From NCBI RefSeq assembly GCF_008831285.2, contig NC_045146.1, forward strand, positions 15,081,289 through 15,145,288: a stretch of DNA of 64,000 nt, read 5' to 3'. Below are positions 36,145 to 48,346 of this stretch, piece after piece. This DNA is from Nymphaea colorata. Lineage: Eukaryota > Streptophyta > Magnoliopsida > Nymphaeales > Nymphaeaceae. Each line of letters begins with the position of its first letter. Position 1 is the first letter of the stretch. The notes under the pieces were generated by a model. The model worked only from the letters and a program-made list of their open reading frames with translations. It searched no databases and was not told the origin of the DNA. A program made the position numbers and the translations under genes.

Positions 36145-36609
36145 TCAATTAATGGCAACCATGGTATTGCCCCTCATGGAGGCCGGAGGGGCGAACCGGT
36201 CGGCGAAGCCGGCGAAAGTGTCGTCGAGGTCTCGCTCGGAGTCGTCTTCGAAATTGAGGGCATGGCTCCGGGGATCGTATCTAAACTGCGCGCCCTTGCC
36301 AAGTTTACAGGCTTCCCAGACCCTGCAGGCATCCAACTGCCTGACGAAGCTCCTCCACCGGCGACGGGCCGCTGCTCCCAACATCCTCTGCTTCTCGTCT
36401 TTCAACGGCCGGAACTTCGTCACGGGCAAACCGTTTTCGCCGTGGTGGAGAAGGGATCTCTCCACAACGCTGCAGCGGCGAGAGCGAGAAGCGGACCAGC
36501 TCAGACAGCAGAAGGCAGAGCGGAACTCCACTTCTTCTTCCTGATCTTCCATGATCCCTTCCTCTTCTATTTCCGGGTGGTAGTAGAACAGCCCTTCACT
36601 TCCGGCCAT
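36145..36609 (-). CDS. Small plant protein of unknown function
   Basis: Single-exon ATG-initiated frame of 154 residues, moderately GC-rich like the other genes here. I cannot assign a function. What can be seen: an acidic N-terminal segment (EIEEEG and EDQEEEVE, 13-28), a CC pair (34-35), a basic central stretch with RRRWRSFVRQL (82-92), and near the C-terminus FRYDPRSHALNFEDD (109-123) followed by FAGFADRFAPP (132-142). The RYDP-SHALNF segment resembles a motif I recall from a group of short, uncharacterised plant proteins with YDPxSYALNFD, some linked to stress-responsive expression. It has no signal peptide or membrane segment. Longer overlapping frames on the other strand are shadows. 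No neighbour hints at its role. It could conceivably be a longer gene, but the ATG and stop are clean. Confidence 0.75.
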   Translation of the reverse strand: MAGSEGLFYYHPEIEEEGIMEDQEEEVEFRSAFCCLSWSASRSRRCSVVERSLLHHGENGLPVTKFRPLKDEKQRMLGAAARRRWRSFVRQLDACRVWEACKLGKGAQFRYDPRSHALNFEDDSERDLDDTFAGFADRFAPPASMRGNTMVAIN

Positions 36610-39472
36610 GGAAGCGTCTTGATCTTCTCTTCCGACGCGAGAGAAAGAGAGAGAGAGGGGGAGGAAGGCAGGAAGGAGCGCTGGAAGCCGATCACCATCA
36701 GCAGTAGGAATTTAAAGGTTGAAGAATGATGAGGACACGCGGCAAGATATCCGTACGAAAGAGGAGACGCCGACTTTGGTTGGGCAAGTGCGCAAACAAT
36801 CTCCGCCGTCCATCGGGTCATCTGCCAATTGTGGTGGGGCCCGACTGCCAATTGCGTTGACGCTGTCGAATCTTGTTTGATCGGGCGCCTGCCGGATCCG
36901 ACGACGAAACTCCACAACGAATTAAATTTGACCGTCGAACCTACTCCGGTCTTCATTCCCAATCTGACTAACCCGCTGACTCAAACCAAGTCTAACTCAT
37001 AAATGTGTTCTTCGGGTCTACATATATATATATATGCACCAACTGAACCAGCTCTTTCAGACTGCATGCAGGTTATAGTTAATCGGATCGAATTGGCTCA
37101 TATTTGAACTAGACTTTGACAATAATACAATTTGATTCTTTTCAAGTTGCATAAGGCATCAAGTTCAAGTTGGCATGCGGCCACCTTCTCACAACCAGGG
37201 CCCTCCCTTATCAGAACGTACCAAATGGGTCCGGGTTGTTTTGTCTCCATGTACAAGAGGAACGTTGGAGCGCGTTTGTGGTTCAAAATTTTCAAAATCC
37301 AGAAGAGGAACGATGGTTCCACAAGCATCGATCACGAAACATACGTGCAAGGAAGTGGCGGACACGACATAGATTCCAAATACATGACATAGATGGGTGC
37401 TCAGTCTTCGCCATTTTCCTTTTGTCTAACCACTCTCTCCTCTCCTCTCCTTCTTGCGTAGTTGCATCACGGACACAATCCCTCATCTACTGATAGATTC
37501 AATGATTCCAAAGTTCATTGTGGTTAGATGGATCGGGTAATTGAACAAGATCTGCTTGGTGACTCCTCCATGTCAATGACCAGCTTTGCACAGTCAAATA
37601 GTCATAATACGAACAAAGTTGGAGCAATATAATATAATACAAGCCCAAGAACATTGAAATGTTGGTTAGCATGCTGGGGCTCAGGCAGCTTAGCTGTTGA
37701 CTTGTTACTGCATAACCTGTCGTATATGCCGCCCAGCTTCGAAATCGAAACTTGACCCAACTACGACCTTGAGACTGAAATTCGAACCATATCGATCTGC
37801 CAACTACATGACATGCGCTCAAGAATAAAGAAGAGGTAAAAGGAAAATCTGCAGCAGACTTAAATAACTTCACAGAGATATAAGACATATAAGAAGTGCT
37901 CCTCAGGCTTCTCGCAGCAAAGGAAAATGGCTGATACATCACGATGGGGAAAACAATCTTAATTTCCTTCAGAAATTGGGAGTCCTACCTCAAGAGAAAA
38001 ACTAGATTCCAACTTCTTTGTGTTTCGAACCTATTGCATCCGCCTAGCTAGTTGCTGCTCATCACTTGTCAAAGTTCAGCATAAATAGGCCTGTAAATAA
38101 ATGTTGAGTAGTGCCCAAGCTTGTGCATGGTAGGAAAAATGTGTAAACCAGGGTAAAAAATATGACTAATATGTGTTATCTGCAGCATTTTGGGTTACAT
38201 CACAAATTTATTGTCATACCAATCATACTTTAATTATACGGTGGCATTTATCCGAACTATCTGAGACGCACGCCATGCATTTTTCATTTAATTAGTCATG
38301 GATCGACAGACAACAATAATCTTCATTTTAGATTAGTTTAAACTATTTTTAAATTCATGAAAATGAAAAATCGTGTCGTATGGGTGAGCAAATTAACCAA
38401 TGTGATACCGGTGCCATTTTCAACAAATACGTTGGCTGATAGCCGTGAACTTGAAGAAGATCCACCGGACTCTCCCCCTCTCTCTTCTCTCTCGTGGATG
38501 TTCGCCATAAAATAAGACGGTATCCGCATGTGAACAAGGCCATCTTATTCAACAATAAATACGTTAACTTATTTCCCTAATTGTGAATAAGTTTGTCTTG
38601 GTGAACATTCTCGAGTTGATTAAAAAAAAATGACCGGACTAATTGAGGCATCAATGATCAGGAAACCAAATGGTTCTCTGATAATGTTTCTGTATGGTAT
38701 GAGAGTGGTTATTTCACATAACAAAAAAACTTTAATGCTTATTAAGAATAATTTTATAAAATAATGCAAATCTTTGTGTACGACCCAATCCTGCTTCCCC
38801 GATCGATGTGAGACCCTCTCAAGGATGAAGAGAGAGAAAATAGGAAAGGAAAATCCGGCAGTGATCCGATGGGACGGGACCGGACGGCGGGCTGTCATTC
38901 ATCGATACCTCGACCATGGATGGGTTCATCCCTGTATGTTTTGAGGGGAGGGGCAAGTCCTCTAAATATTCAGTTGGAGGACTCTGTAAGCACGTTGCCA
39001 CCTGCACGAAGGAAGCGGACTGACTGCAAGGAAAGGGCCACCGGTTAAAAAGAAAACAACAAAACGGGTGCAAAGGAAAAAGGAAGAAAGCGGATGTAAA
39101 TTTCATGGGGTGAAAAATCTGAAACCCATTAATGAACCATCGGAAATCTCCAGCCACCATACTTTCTTTCCTTTGGAGGACGATCGAAGAGAAGATCTAA
39201 GAAAAAAATACAGAAGTCCAAGTCCTAACTAAATCCATTAATACAAACAAGTCGATGCATGGACTCTGCAACTTGCCAGGACCCTAAAAAAGACATAGAG
39301 ACGGCACTGCAGCAGCACTCTCTCTCTCTCCCCCCCTGGAGACCATCTTTTCTTATATCAGTCATACTTCTCGTTCCTGAAGCAGAAGTTTCTTTCGACT
39401 CTTTTTAGCGACTGCCATATCCTCTGCCATTTTCAGCTTCTCCATACCAGTATCGCCGCTGCTAAAAGAAAA

Positions 39473-39515
39473 GGCATCATCTTTCTTACGCTTTTAGGCA
39501 TCATCTTTCTTACGC
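39473..39515. repeat. 24-bp tandem duplication
   Basis: GGCATCATCTTTCTTACGC occurs at 39473 and again at 39497, with the 24-bp unit including a CTTTTA linker. The copies are identical over 19 bases, so the duplication looks recent. Confidence 0.85.
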
Positions 39516-41275
39516 ATTGCTACCATGGTCTTCCTGGATTGCTTGTTGTCTTGTAACATATGTTTCCCATGAATGGTTGAAGAAAGAGGATAAACTAACA
39601 TTATTCTTCACAATTGCTTCGGGGCCATTCAGCCATGCAGCACACCAACCTGCCGATCCATCTTCGCAACCACCTACTACCCTTCCCCATTCTTCATTCA
39701 GTCAAAGGACAACCACGATTCCCGAGCACATCTCATCACCTGACTGCCTGCAGCCCCTACCTTCTGATATCTTCAGTTCCCTGCCGTCCGCAGGCCCTTT
39801 CCTGCTTGTAGATCCACAATGCTATCTATCTATCATTCAATCCATCCATCCATGTCGTCGTCTCTGCTGATCAGAAACTCAGAGTCTCAGGCCAACAACC
39901 ATATGGAAGACAGGAAGAGATGGGGAAGGACACAGAGAAAAGGACGGAATTAAAATCCCACCAGCCAGCCACGCCTCGTTCCGTCACTAGCTCGATCGTG
40001 ACGTAAGCGTTTTCATGAGAGGAAGCTCGGCTCCTGTGCGAAGCAAGATCCATCCCTTACAAAAGAAAATAAATGTGCGCCACGGGAAGAGGATCCTTCT
40101 TGGAGATGGCAGGATGGGGCTTCCCACTGCAACCCCGTCACTTCTCCATTATTCTCCATACGTCATCGACTCTCCTTCTGGCCGATACAACCATTATCAT
40201 CGCCGCCAAATTCGTACAGGTGAAAAACCAATCAGCACTCCACTGTCTGCAAATTTATGGTTCTGACATGATATGGGGCTCTGGGATTTTGTCGACTCTG
40301 AGGATCAGAGAAGAATTGCCATGCATGGAGTCCAACAGCACAAGATGGAAGCGCAGGCTGCAGAGCCTGATGAGAAGTGAAGATCAATTCCTCATGCTCG
40401 TTAGCAGAGACTTGCCAAAACCGGTAAAGTTGTATATGAAGTTGATCAAATGGCCCCATCTCTTGAGGTGTACTCGTTAGACAGACATATGGAATGGGGC
40501 CGTCAGAACTGCAGATGAGCGACCCCATCTTCCAACCATCGCTGAAAATTCTGCAACCCTTAAGTTGGGATTCCGATTTTTTTGCCATAAATCATTTTCT
40601 TTGCAACAAATTGGAGGTTCTAAGAAAGATCAATGTTTGTTTTACTCCAAGAAAGATCAATTCTTGTTAGCAAAATAATAAGTATAATGGGATTTTCTAG
40701 TTCCCACGTTTGTTTTTACCTGTTGATCTGCCATGAAAATCCACTATTTTGTAAAAAAAAAATCAGTGCGCATTAAAAATCCTATTGTTTGTGTGACCAA
40801 CATTAGAACACTAATAAAGATAACCTTTTCCGGCATGCAGTTTCACTTTCTTGGCAGACATTCTACTCTATAAATTTAAGTCGAAGCTTTCCATGTATTT
40901 TATCCTTATCAAAATTTATTTTCCCCTAAAAACAAGCAAATACTTATAGGGATCAAAGACCAAAGCAACAAGGACAACAAAAAAGTGCGATTCAAATCAA
41001 ACCCATTGAGATGTAGCTCACTTTCAAGAAACATATGCTGTTCCAAACGGTTTCTCATGCCTTTTTTTCTCAAAGGCACTATTCTAAATCGCATCACATG
41101 TACTATTTGTCTACTCTTTATATATCTAGGAGTCCGGTTGTTCTTCACCACTATTTGGTGGCAACCAGGGGAAGAGAGAGAAGGGTCATAACTCCCATAT
41201 AAATTTTTAAAAAAGAAAAAAAAATTATAAATACGTAGGTTGTTTATCATGACATTTAATTTGTGAAAATGAAGG

Positions 41276-41335
41276 CCATAATTAACTAACCTCAGTTAAT
41301 TATGGAATTCCACCATTGCAGGTGGAATACCATAA
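41276..41335. repeat. Two overlapping, mutually exclusive hairpins
   Basis: CCATAATTAACT (41276-41287) pairs perfectly with AGTTAATTATGG (41294-41305). The tail of that right arm also starts a second palindrome: TTATGGAATTCCACC (41300-41314) pairs with GGTGGAATACCATAA (41321-41335) with one mismatch around ATTGCA. Only one of the two stems can form fully at a time. Confidence 0.7.
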
Positions 41336-41379
41336 AACCCGCGTCACCTTTTATGCCTAACTCCCAGAATGTTCAAATT

Positions 41380-42130
41380 GACCGTATAAATTTTTAAAAA
41401 ATAAATAGTCCTTAATGAAAATTTTTGAAAAGATTTACTGATTTTTTTTTCATGACAAAAAACGTTGTTTTCTTTCCAGGTTTTATTTTTTAAAATAACT
41501 TTTTAAAAGTATTTTTATGTCTCTTTTACCAAATCACCCCTTTTCCCATCTCCTTCTCGTCTTAAATACCAGTTCAAATTAACAAAAGTTGATCTTGACC
41601 TTTTTCTTCGAGATAAAAAGAAATGTTGTTTCCTTTACACGTTACAGTTTTTAAATAAGTTTTAACTTTTAAAATTATGTTTGTGCCTCTTTTATCAATC
41701 AAATCACCCTTCTTTCCATCTCTCACTCGCTTAAATACCAGCTTTTTCCAAAAAAAAAAAAATGCAGATACGCGTTCGTTTCAAAGCATGTTATTTATTA
41801 TGTATGGTGTTCCACGTGAAATTGTGAATGTCATAATTGATAACATTTGATGTCTATCACCAGTTTTATGGCAAGTGGATTGCAATATTAGTTATGCTTT
41901 TTGAGAAGGTTTAACTTGCCTTCCATAAAAATGTTTTAAAAAATGAATAGGCCCAGTTGAAAATTTTTCAAAAGTGGATATTATTCTTTATCATAAGCAA
42001 CGTTGTTTTTCTTTTTTTTTTTTCAAATAAATTCTTATTTTTTAAAGTATTTTTGTGCCTCCTTTACCAAATCACTCACTCCCCCTCCCATCTGGCCGTC
42101 TCCCTCCCTCTCTCTCTCGGTTACCCAAAC
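41380..42130 (+). repeat. Three degenerate copies of an AT-rich repeat
   Basis: Copies lie near 41390-41575, 41600-41750 and 41935-42130. Shared blocks in order are TGAAAATTTTT followed by CAAAAG or GAAAAG, AACGTTGTTTT or AATGTTGTTTCC, TTTTTAAA..., GTGCCTC or ATGTCTC then TTTTACC, AAATCACCC or AAATCACTC, and CCCATCT or CCATCTC. Copy 2 lacks the first block. No coding potential is seen. The origin (tandem duplication or nested non-coding element) is unclear. Confidence 0.55.
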
Positions 42131-43614
42131 CCACTTTTCCACACCGCAAAATAAAGTTGTCTCTCTGCTTCTATGCAATATTATAATACATTCTCTCTCC
42201 GTTGAGCAAATATATATCCTTTTCCTAATCTGCAACTATTATGACAAAAATCAATATAAATTAACCGCTTCGGATCAAACAAATGGCAAATTGATCTAAA
42301 TAAGTGTAGTAATTAATGTATTTTTTCGATTTCATAATCTTCGGTCGATTCAATTCATTAATCTTTCACCAACATTGATTTTAATTGATTGAACAGAGGT
42401 GATGGGTTTCAGAAGCAAAATCAAAGCCCAGCATTACCCGCGGATGATGCGCTTTTTGTTTCCTTTTTATGCATGTTTACAAAAGCATTCGTGTTACTAT
42501 TCGCTGCTTCTGTCCATGATATTTACAGGAAAAGGTTTCCTGGAAATGGGTGTTTTTTGTTTTGTTATAAACGTATAGTTATACTTATATGGAGTTAATG
42601 TGAAGTCAATATTTACAGAGTCGTATCACATAATTGGCGTGTAAGTATTAAGGGATAGATTTTGTATTCCCCCAGTAAAAATGATATCGAGTTTTTTTTT
42701 ATCATTTTAAATTTTCTTAACCAAAATGGGAGGAAGCCCAGGCAATGAATATTGGGAAAATAAAGTGCACCAGTCAGCTAACAGAGGCAGCATTCACATT
42801 CTTATCTTCGTCCTCATGCATCTTCTTCCTTCAGGATGCTGCCCGGTTGATTAAAAAGAAGCCAGTACATATGTAGGTGCATTCGCCCCTTCCATCTCCC
42901 ATTGAATTTGAAAGATAGACACATGTTTCTCAGTCAATTACTAAAGCCTGCCGCACACACCGGACGATGGAGTAGCAGAAATTAAAGTGGGCGTCATTTC
43001 TATTTCAAGAACTTTAGATGCCCATTTCCTAGACTCATTCTTGGTCTGAAGCCGCCAAAAAAAGGCAAAGAAGAATTTTTTTTTGGTTTTTAACAAACAA
43101 ACATGCCCTTGGTTTCCCACTCTTCTTCCTGCTAGCTAATCTATCACTAGGTCATGTGAATCAATAACACGAAATGGAAAGTATTTCTGTTCTTGGAGAA
43201 TGCGTATTGAGTTTAACCTAAGTATTTTAGAATCATAGATTGTGTATTGTTTTCCATGGCCCTAGAACAAGTTTATGCAAACAAGACCCACTTCGATCTT
43301 TTAATTTTCCAAGACCGACAAATCTCCATTACAACATACAGATAAACTGGTTTCTTTCAGGCACACCCTGAGCAAATATTGCCAATGCAATTAATTGCAA
43401 TCGAGGTATTGAATCTCGACATCTTCCCATTTTATTGGTTTTAAGCTTGATCATGCAAACAGTTGAACAGAACCCATTTTAGATTTAAATATACAATAAT
43501 ATTACCATCAATATTTTTCAACACCTGATTTTCTCCATATTAGAAGTGAACGGCCCAATCAAAAGTATGATGTAATGAACCATCAGGTAGATGCCCACAT
43601 TTTAATAATTATCA

Positions 43615-43690
43615 TCCTTTATCACCTGAATTTACTCACCCATCATCACCTGAGTTTGCTCACCCATCATCACCTGAGTTTGCTCACGCA
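43615..43690. repeat. 24-bp minisatellite
   Basis: The unit CTCACCCATCATCACCTGAG plus TTTG occurs twice in full (43635-43658 and 43659-43682), with a diverged partial unit before and a short partial unit after. Confidence 0.85.
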
Positions 43691-44038
43691 ATAGAGCCGG
43701 TGAGCTCTTACCACCATCTTGTTTAATTGAGGGCAGATGCACCCAGTAATGTTAGCGTTGCGGTGTGGCTTTGATCACCGAGTGAAATCTCGCAACAATC
43801 AATTGTCGCCATAGAAAACTGGATCTTTTGCTTTGTATATCCTGTTATACATTAGGCTCTCGTTCTCGTAGATCTCTACTCCAAGTAATTATAAGAAGAA
43901 AAATTGTTGAATAACTTAGGCGTTCCAGCCATATCCTTTCTCCAGCTACGCAAGTAAGATTTCACTACCGATAGGCGGACTTGAATAATCCAAAAATGTT
44001 AATCTGAATATCTTAATGACTACGCCTGAAAGAGTACT

Positions 44039-44064
44039 TCCTCTCTCTCTCTCTCTCTCTCTCT
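44039..44064. repeat. (CT)n microsatellite
   Basis: About twelve CT units in intergenic DNA roughly 1 kb downstream of the ERF gene's stop. Confidence 0.95.
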
Positions 44065-45083
44065 GCCTGCAGATTTTTTGAACATGCGCATTTTCATTTG
44101 CTCCCACAGGAAGGTAGCTGCGAGAGCGAGACATATTATCTCAAATGAAGCATTCTCAGGGAAACCCACCGGACTTTTCCACCACCTCACAGAAAAGTAC
44201 GCAAAATACCAATTACTTTTGCTTTACGTGTCAAGCAACAAAAACGCATGTTCAACAATCCAGCCACCCGATCCCTGCTAAAAGAGGAGGACGAAGGCGA
44301 GCCACGGCCCCACGCCATTAATTAGAGGCAGAGAGAGGAATGATTTGCTTAGATTTGTGAAGATCTGCAGTATGCACTTTGTACGTGGAGATCGGGAATT
44401 GACACTCAATCAGCCACAAGCTGCACAAATGATTGATATGCCCATCAATCTATGACGTCACCCTGCAAAGACGATCTTCGGGCGAGCTTCTCCCCCGCTC
44501 TGTGCATCCCGCTTTTCCCCTCACAAAAAGGTGACTGAAGCTTTTGATCGATCATCAACGGGCAATGCTTAAAATAATGACCACGTCAATAGCGGGCATG
44601 TTACCTGAACTTACGGTGAAGCTACTTTATTTCTGTGTATGCCCATTAAGGACTTCAGAATGGCAGTATCAAGTCTTAATATTCAACTTAATACACTCAT
44701 GCAAATTTCCTGAATGTACTTCATGAAAAGGTGGAGGACGGATGTCACTGGATTTTAAAATATTTTACTCAGTACGTAACATCAGAGAGAGCGAGGAGTC
44801 TCCAAGCAACAAAGCAAAAAGTTCTCTCCTCATGAAACCGATGGCATGATGGCATGTGCCTGGTTTTTCTTTAGATATAGCAGGAAGATTCGTGACCTGG
44901 TGAAACCCTACTTATATTTAGCAGGAACTCAACGCAGAGTCTTTTAACAACACACTTCAAAGAACCGTTGTTGCTTAATTTCCATTCACAAAAACAAGCT
45001 TGAAGATATGGATTTACAACTGAAATCAAAAGACAGTGGAGCTAATCTTCCATTAAAGCTAGTGAAGGAAACAACCACCAAAA

Positions 45084-45101
45084 GAGAGAGAGAGAGAGAG
45101 A
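45084..45101. repeat. (GA)n microsatellite next to the ERF stop
   Basis: GA repeat lying only 7 bases beyond the ERF stop codon, hence in its 3'UTR. In the transcript it reads CU. Confidence 0.9.
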
Positions 45102-45107
45102 CCGGGC

Positions 45108-45890
45108 CTACTTCAACTTCAACTCTAGCTCGATCCTTACGTAAGGAGACCGAGGCACGCGGCTGGCAGTCTTGGCGCTGGCGTCGCCAGCCGACGACAC
45201 GCCGCGAGAGGAGCCAAAAAGGTGGCTGACGGAGGTGACGGGAGAAACAGGAGGACCCTTGGAGGCAGATGAGCACTTCTTCCTCGGCGCAGCGGGAGCG
45301 TCGGGAAGAGGGAAGCGGGGGAAGGAAGAGGAGGTAGAGCCGAAATTGGTACGAGCCTTGGAGCCGCGGAGTCGCCGGGCGGCGGCGTCATAGGCTCGCG
45401 CCGCCTCCTCCGCCGTGTCGAAGGTGCCTAGCCAGTGGCGGCACCGACCTATCCTATCGCGTATTTCAGCCGACCACCGTCCCCAGGGGCGCTTCCTGAC
45501 ACCGCGGTAGCTCTTCTGCGGCACTACACCGGCGGTGGAGTTTGCCCCCGGCTTCTTCTGTTCAGTAGTGACGGTGGTGGAGCTGGTGGAAGCGGCAGGG
45601 GAGGAAGCACTGGAAGCGGCGGAGGTGCAGGCGTTGGAGAGGCCGAAGAGGATGTAAGGGCCGACTACTTCTGCGATTCCTTCAAGACGAATGGTGGAAG
45701 AGTCAAATGTGGTGGTAGGGAGCATCTGGGGGCGCTGTGAGGAGAGGAAGGAGGTTGGGGTGAAGGAGTCGCCCTTGAAGATGGGAACGTTGAAGAGATC
45801 GACAGCTGGGATCGTCTGTCCATCGCAGAAGGGCTTCTGTTTCAGGGTGGATGGCTCTGATTTGGGCATCATCCCAGCCTCCATGGCCAT
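45108..45890 (-). CDS. AP2/ERF-family transcription factor with C-terminal LxLxL motif
   Basis: Single-exon gene, 260 residues. Family knowledge: nuclear regulators in which one AP2/ERF domain binds GCC-box-type DNA. The domain spans about 127-183: [57 protein letters not shown]. In the usual domain numbering, position 19 is Asp (Asp145), as in ERF rather than DREB proteins, while position 14 is Ser140 where ERFs normally have Ala. The N-terminal half is Ser/Thr/Ala-rich with no recognised motif, and a Ser-rich, basic region follows the AP2 domain. The last residues, [10 protein letters not shown], contain LELKL, an LxLxL EAR-type repression signature at the very C-terminus. This predicts a repressor, by inference. 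The gene is GC-rich. A GA microsatellite lies 7 bases past the stop, and a TATA-like element lies about 80 bp upstream. I cannot fix the ERF subgroup. Confidence 0.93.
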   Translation of the reverse strand: MAMEAGMMPKSEPSTLKQKPFCDGQTIPAVDLFNVPIFKGDSFTPTSFLSSQRPQMLPTTTFDSSTIRLEGIAEVVGPYILFGLSNACTSAASSASSPAASTSSTTVTTEQKKPGANSTAGVVPQKSYRGVRKRPWGRWSAEIRDRIGRCRHWLGTFDTAEEAARAYDAAARRLRGSKARTNFGSTSSSFPRFPLPDAPAAPRKKCSSASKGPPVSPVTSVSHLFGSSRGVSSAGDASAKTASRVPRSPYVRIELELKLK

Positions 45891-45970
45891 TTCTGCACCG
45901 ACCTCTGAGTGTTTGAAAGAGAGAAAGAAGATGATTCACAGACTGACGACAAATGCAGAGAAACCCCTCA

Positions 45971-45978
45971 TTTTATAA
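45971..45978 (-). promoter_or_regulatory. TATA-box candidate for the ERF gene
   Basis: On the minus strand the sequence reads TTATAAAA, about 80 bp upstream of the ERF ATG. That would leave a 5'UTR of roughly 50 bases, which is plausible for plants. No experimental start site is known. Confidence 0.5.
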
Positions 45979-48346
45979 GCGCTTTGTTAATGAGAAATTC
46001 CCATTTTACTCTTATTGGACAGTATTCCACGTTTGGTTTGTTTTAAAGCTTTTCGATAAAATGTTAAATAATGCTTACAGAAGTGAAGTAAGAACTTGGT
46101 ATTATCTATACATAAGTTAGTCAAATAAGATATGATGCCCTTGCTGAAAATATAAAAATCGGTATAACTCACGTTTGATTTGCCGAATGATTTGAGCAAG
46201 TATGTCACGCATAGCATCACTATTATACGTTAAAACCAAGATTGCTGATAGCTTATGAAGTTAAAGGAAGGAGTCGGTTGGTACGGAAGGAAAGAATGTA
46301 AAAGGGAGGGAAGAAGGTTGGGATGCCGGCCGGCATGCAAGGGAAGAACGCCCTTTGGTCGAGGCACTTTTGTCGGAGTGCTTCTTCCTTTTGCATCGCA
46401 TCCTGACAAATTCTTGTCATATGAAATATATAGATATAAAAGAGTTGGGCACAAGGCAAAATGAAGGGAATGGCTTTGGTTTCTGCCAGTCATGCCATTA
46501 ATTAAGAAGATGTGACCGACGGACAGGGAGCGGCACTTTGGAGACGAGCCCCAGTCTCCCTTTCCCCGGCTTATTAGGCTTTGCCCCAACCCTCGTTTGA
46601 CCTGGTCAGCCTGCATAATCGGCTGGTGAACAAATAAATTCGGCTTAGGAACACTTGCTTCGAAATTGTTGGTTAAGGGCAATCTAGAGCTGCGGCTCGG
46701 TCGAGCACCTGAACGAAAGCCTGAAACGAAATTTGGCTAGCCAGTTGGCCTCGACGGAGAGTCTTGCACCCATGGAAGATGGTTGCGAGAAGCAGTGGAC
46801 GTCGGGCCCTTGAAGGATAGCTGGTTGGGCCTGGAGCTATCTGTTTTGATTTTCATTGACATTATACATATCTGCCTTAAGTGGTGAAGGCAGGGGAAAT
46901 AGAGAGCTTCAGACATCTTTTCTATACGATGGGGTTGTTAATTTTCTGCTCAACCAAAAATAATACAGATCAATTCAATATTCACTTAAAAGCTGGCCTC
47001 ATAACTATACCAGTCTGTTTGTCTATGAAATTAATCGAATGTAATTCTTTTGACTGCCAAGTTTGTAAAATCCCAATTCTCTTTGTCTGAACATGTTGTT
47101 CGACCTTTAAAATATTAGCTTCCTATATGTCCCTCCTCACAGTAAAATAATAATCTTAAACCTGAGATACTGAAGCTGACCAACTGCCAACCAATGCCAA
47201 AATTACAGCAGGTTTAAATGGGGTCACCGCTCAGTTCACCCCGCTTCAATATGGATGGACGGTCTTTCTGTTCTTATATTGGAGAAGAATGTCCCTGCGT
47301 ACCAAACACCCTTAAACTAAATTATTTCACAAAAATTAATAGACCTAGGTTTCCATGAAACCGCAGGAAGGACCCCGTCTAAATCGAATTATAGATATAT
47401 TTTGCCTAATAAATCATGGGTTGGCAAAAGGATATAAAGTAGAAAAATATGTCCTTGGTGAATGGTGGTCAAAGTAAGTAAAGCTAAGCTCAGGAGCCAA
47501 TGTTGTAGAAAAAACAGTAAGTTGTAAAAATAATTTAAAATATTATAAATTAATAAAGAATAAAGAAAAGTCTTTATCAGCCTGATATGGTATTAGTGCA
47601 TGCAGAGCTAAGTTAGTAAGATGCGGCTAGAGCAGACAACCAAAGAGTCCAAATGGACACGGCTCACCAGGTGGCTCGGTGGACGAGCAAGTTCTATGGT
47701 CAAACCGAATGGGTCTCGATGATGCATGTCCGCAAATTAAGCAACTCAACAATCGAAAAATATATTTCTGGAAACAAGAGAGAGAGAGAGAGAGGGGCAA
47801 CTGGGCAAGGAAGGAGGGGGAGAGAAAGATTTATCTGTTGGAAGATCTTGTGCACCGGGAAGCGAGCCAGTGAAAAGGTGGCCGACTGGTCTAATGAGGT
47901 GAAGGAGTAGCATTCTTTTAATGGTGAATGGAAGAATGTCTGTCTCAACGTAATTGTCGTATGGAGGTGAGGGTGGTGACAAATAGTTTTCCCAAGGCGA
48001 GGCCTTGCATGCGCAGGACATGAGATCTTGCACCTCTTTTCTTTTCTCTGCTTCTATTTCCTTTCCCACGTCACGGACTCTCACGGCCATCCTTCGTCCT
48101 ATGGCGACATGAAATATAGCATATATCAACACATCCTGATCGCATACCGAGACATTTGAGAGACAAAATAATGTCAGAATTTTTTACCTTAATAAAGAAA
48201 TACTCATCCGAACCATTAAGTGGTGTTGTTCAATTTAACAATAGCCAATGCTCGTGCACGAGTGCACATAGAAGAATTGAAAGAAATTAGTAGACAAACA
48301 CGAGATCTAATTTAAGAGAAAGGTCTATTCATTGGAAGAGTACTAG
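45979..48346. other. Intergenic region
   Basis: This holds the ERF upstream flank, then AT-rich DNA with a (GA)n tract near 47777-47794. Small frames on both strands (46230-46682, 47653-47910, 47746-48132) are mutually overlapping and lack known domains. I support no gene. Confidence 0.5.

Larger units (their letters stand above)
36610..45107. other. Long intergenic region
   Basis: 8.5 kb without a gene I can support. It contains a TA tract near 37020-37036, a 24-bp tandem duplication (39473-39515), overlapping hairpins (41276-41335), three degenerate copies of a roughly 150-200-bp repeat (41380-42130), a 24-bp minisatellite (43615-43690) and a CT microsatellite (44039-44064). Frames at 39517-39870, 40073-40480 and 40232-40588 have no recognised domain and overlap each other on different strands or frames. 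Confidence 0.55.

Noticed and set aside
36103-36729. 208- and 144-codon plus-strand frames
   Set aside because: Antisense to the 154-residue minus-strand gene, whose translation looks more protein-like and has a family-type motif.
47488-47510. Partial resemblance to miR390 (AAGCTCAGGAG)
   Set aside because: Only the first 11 bases agree, and no complementary arm able to form a precursor hairpin is visible nearby.
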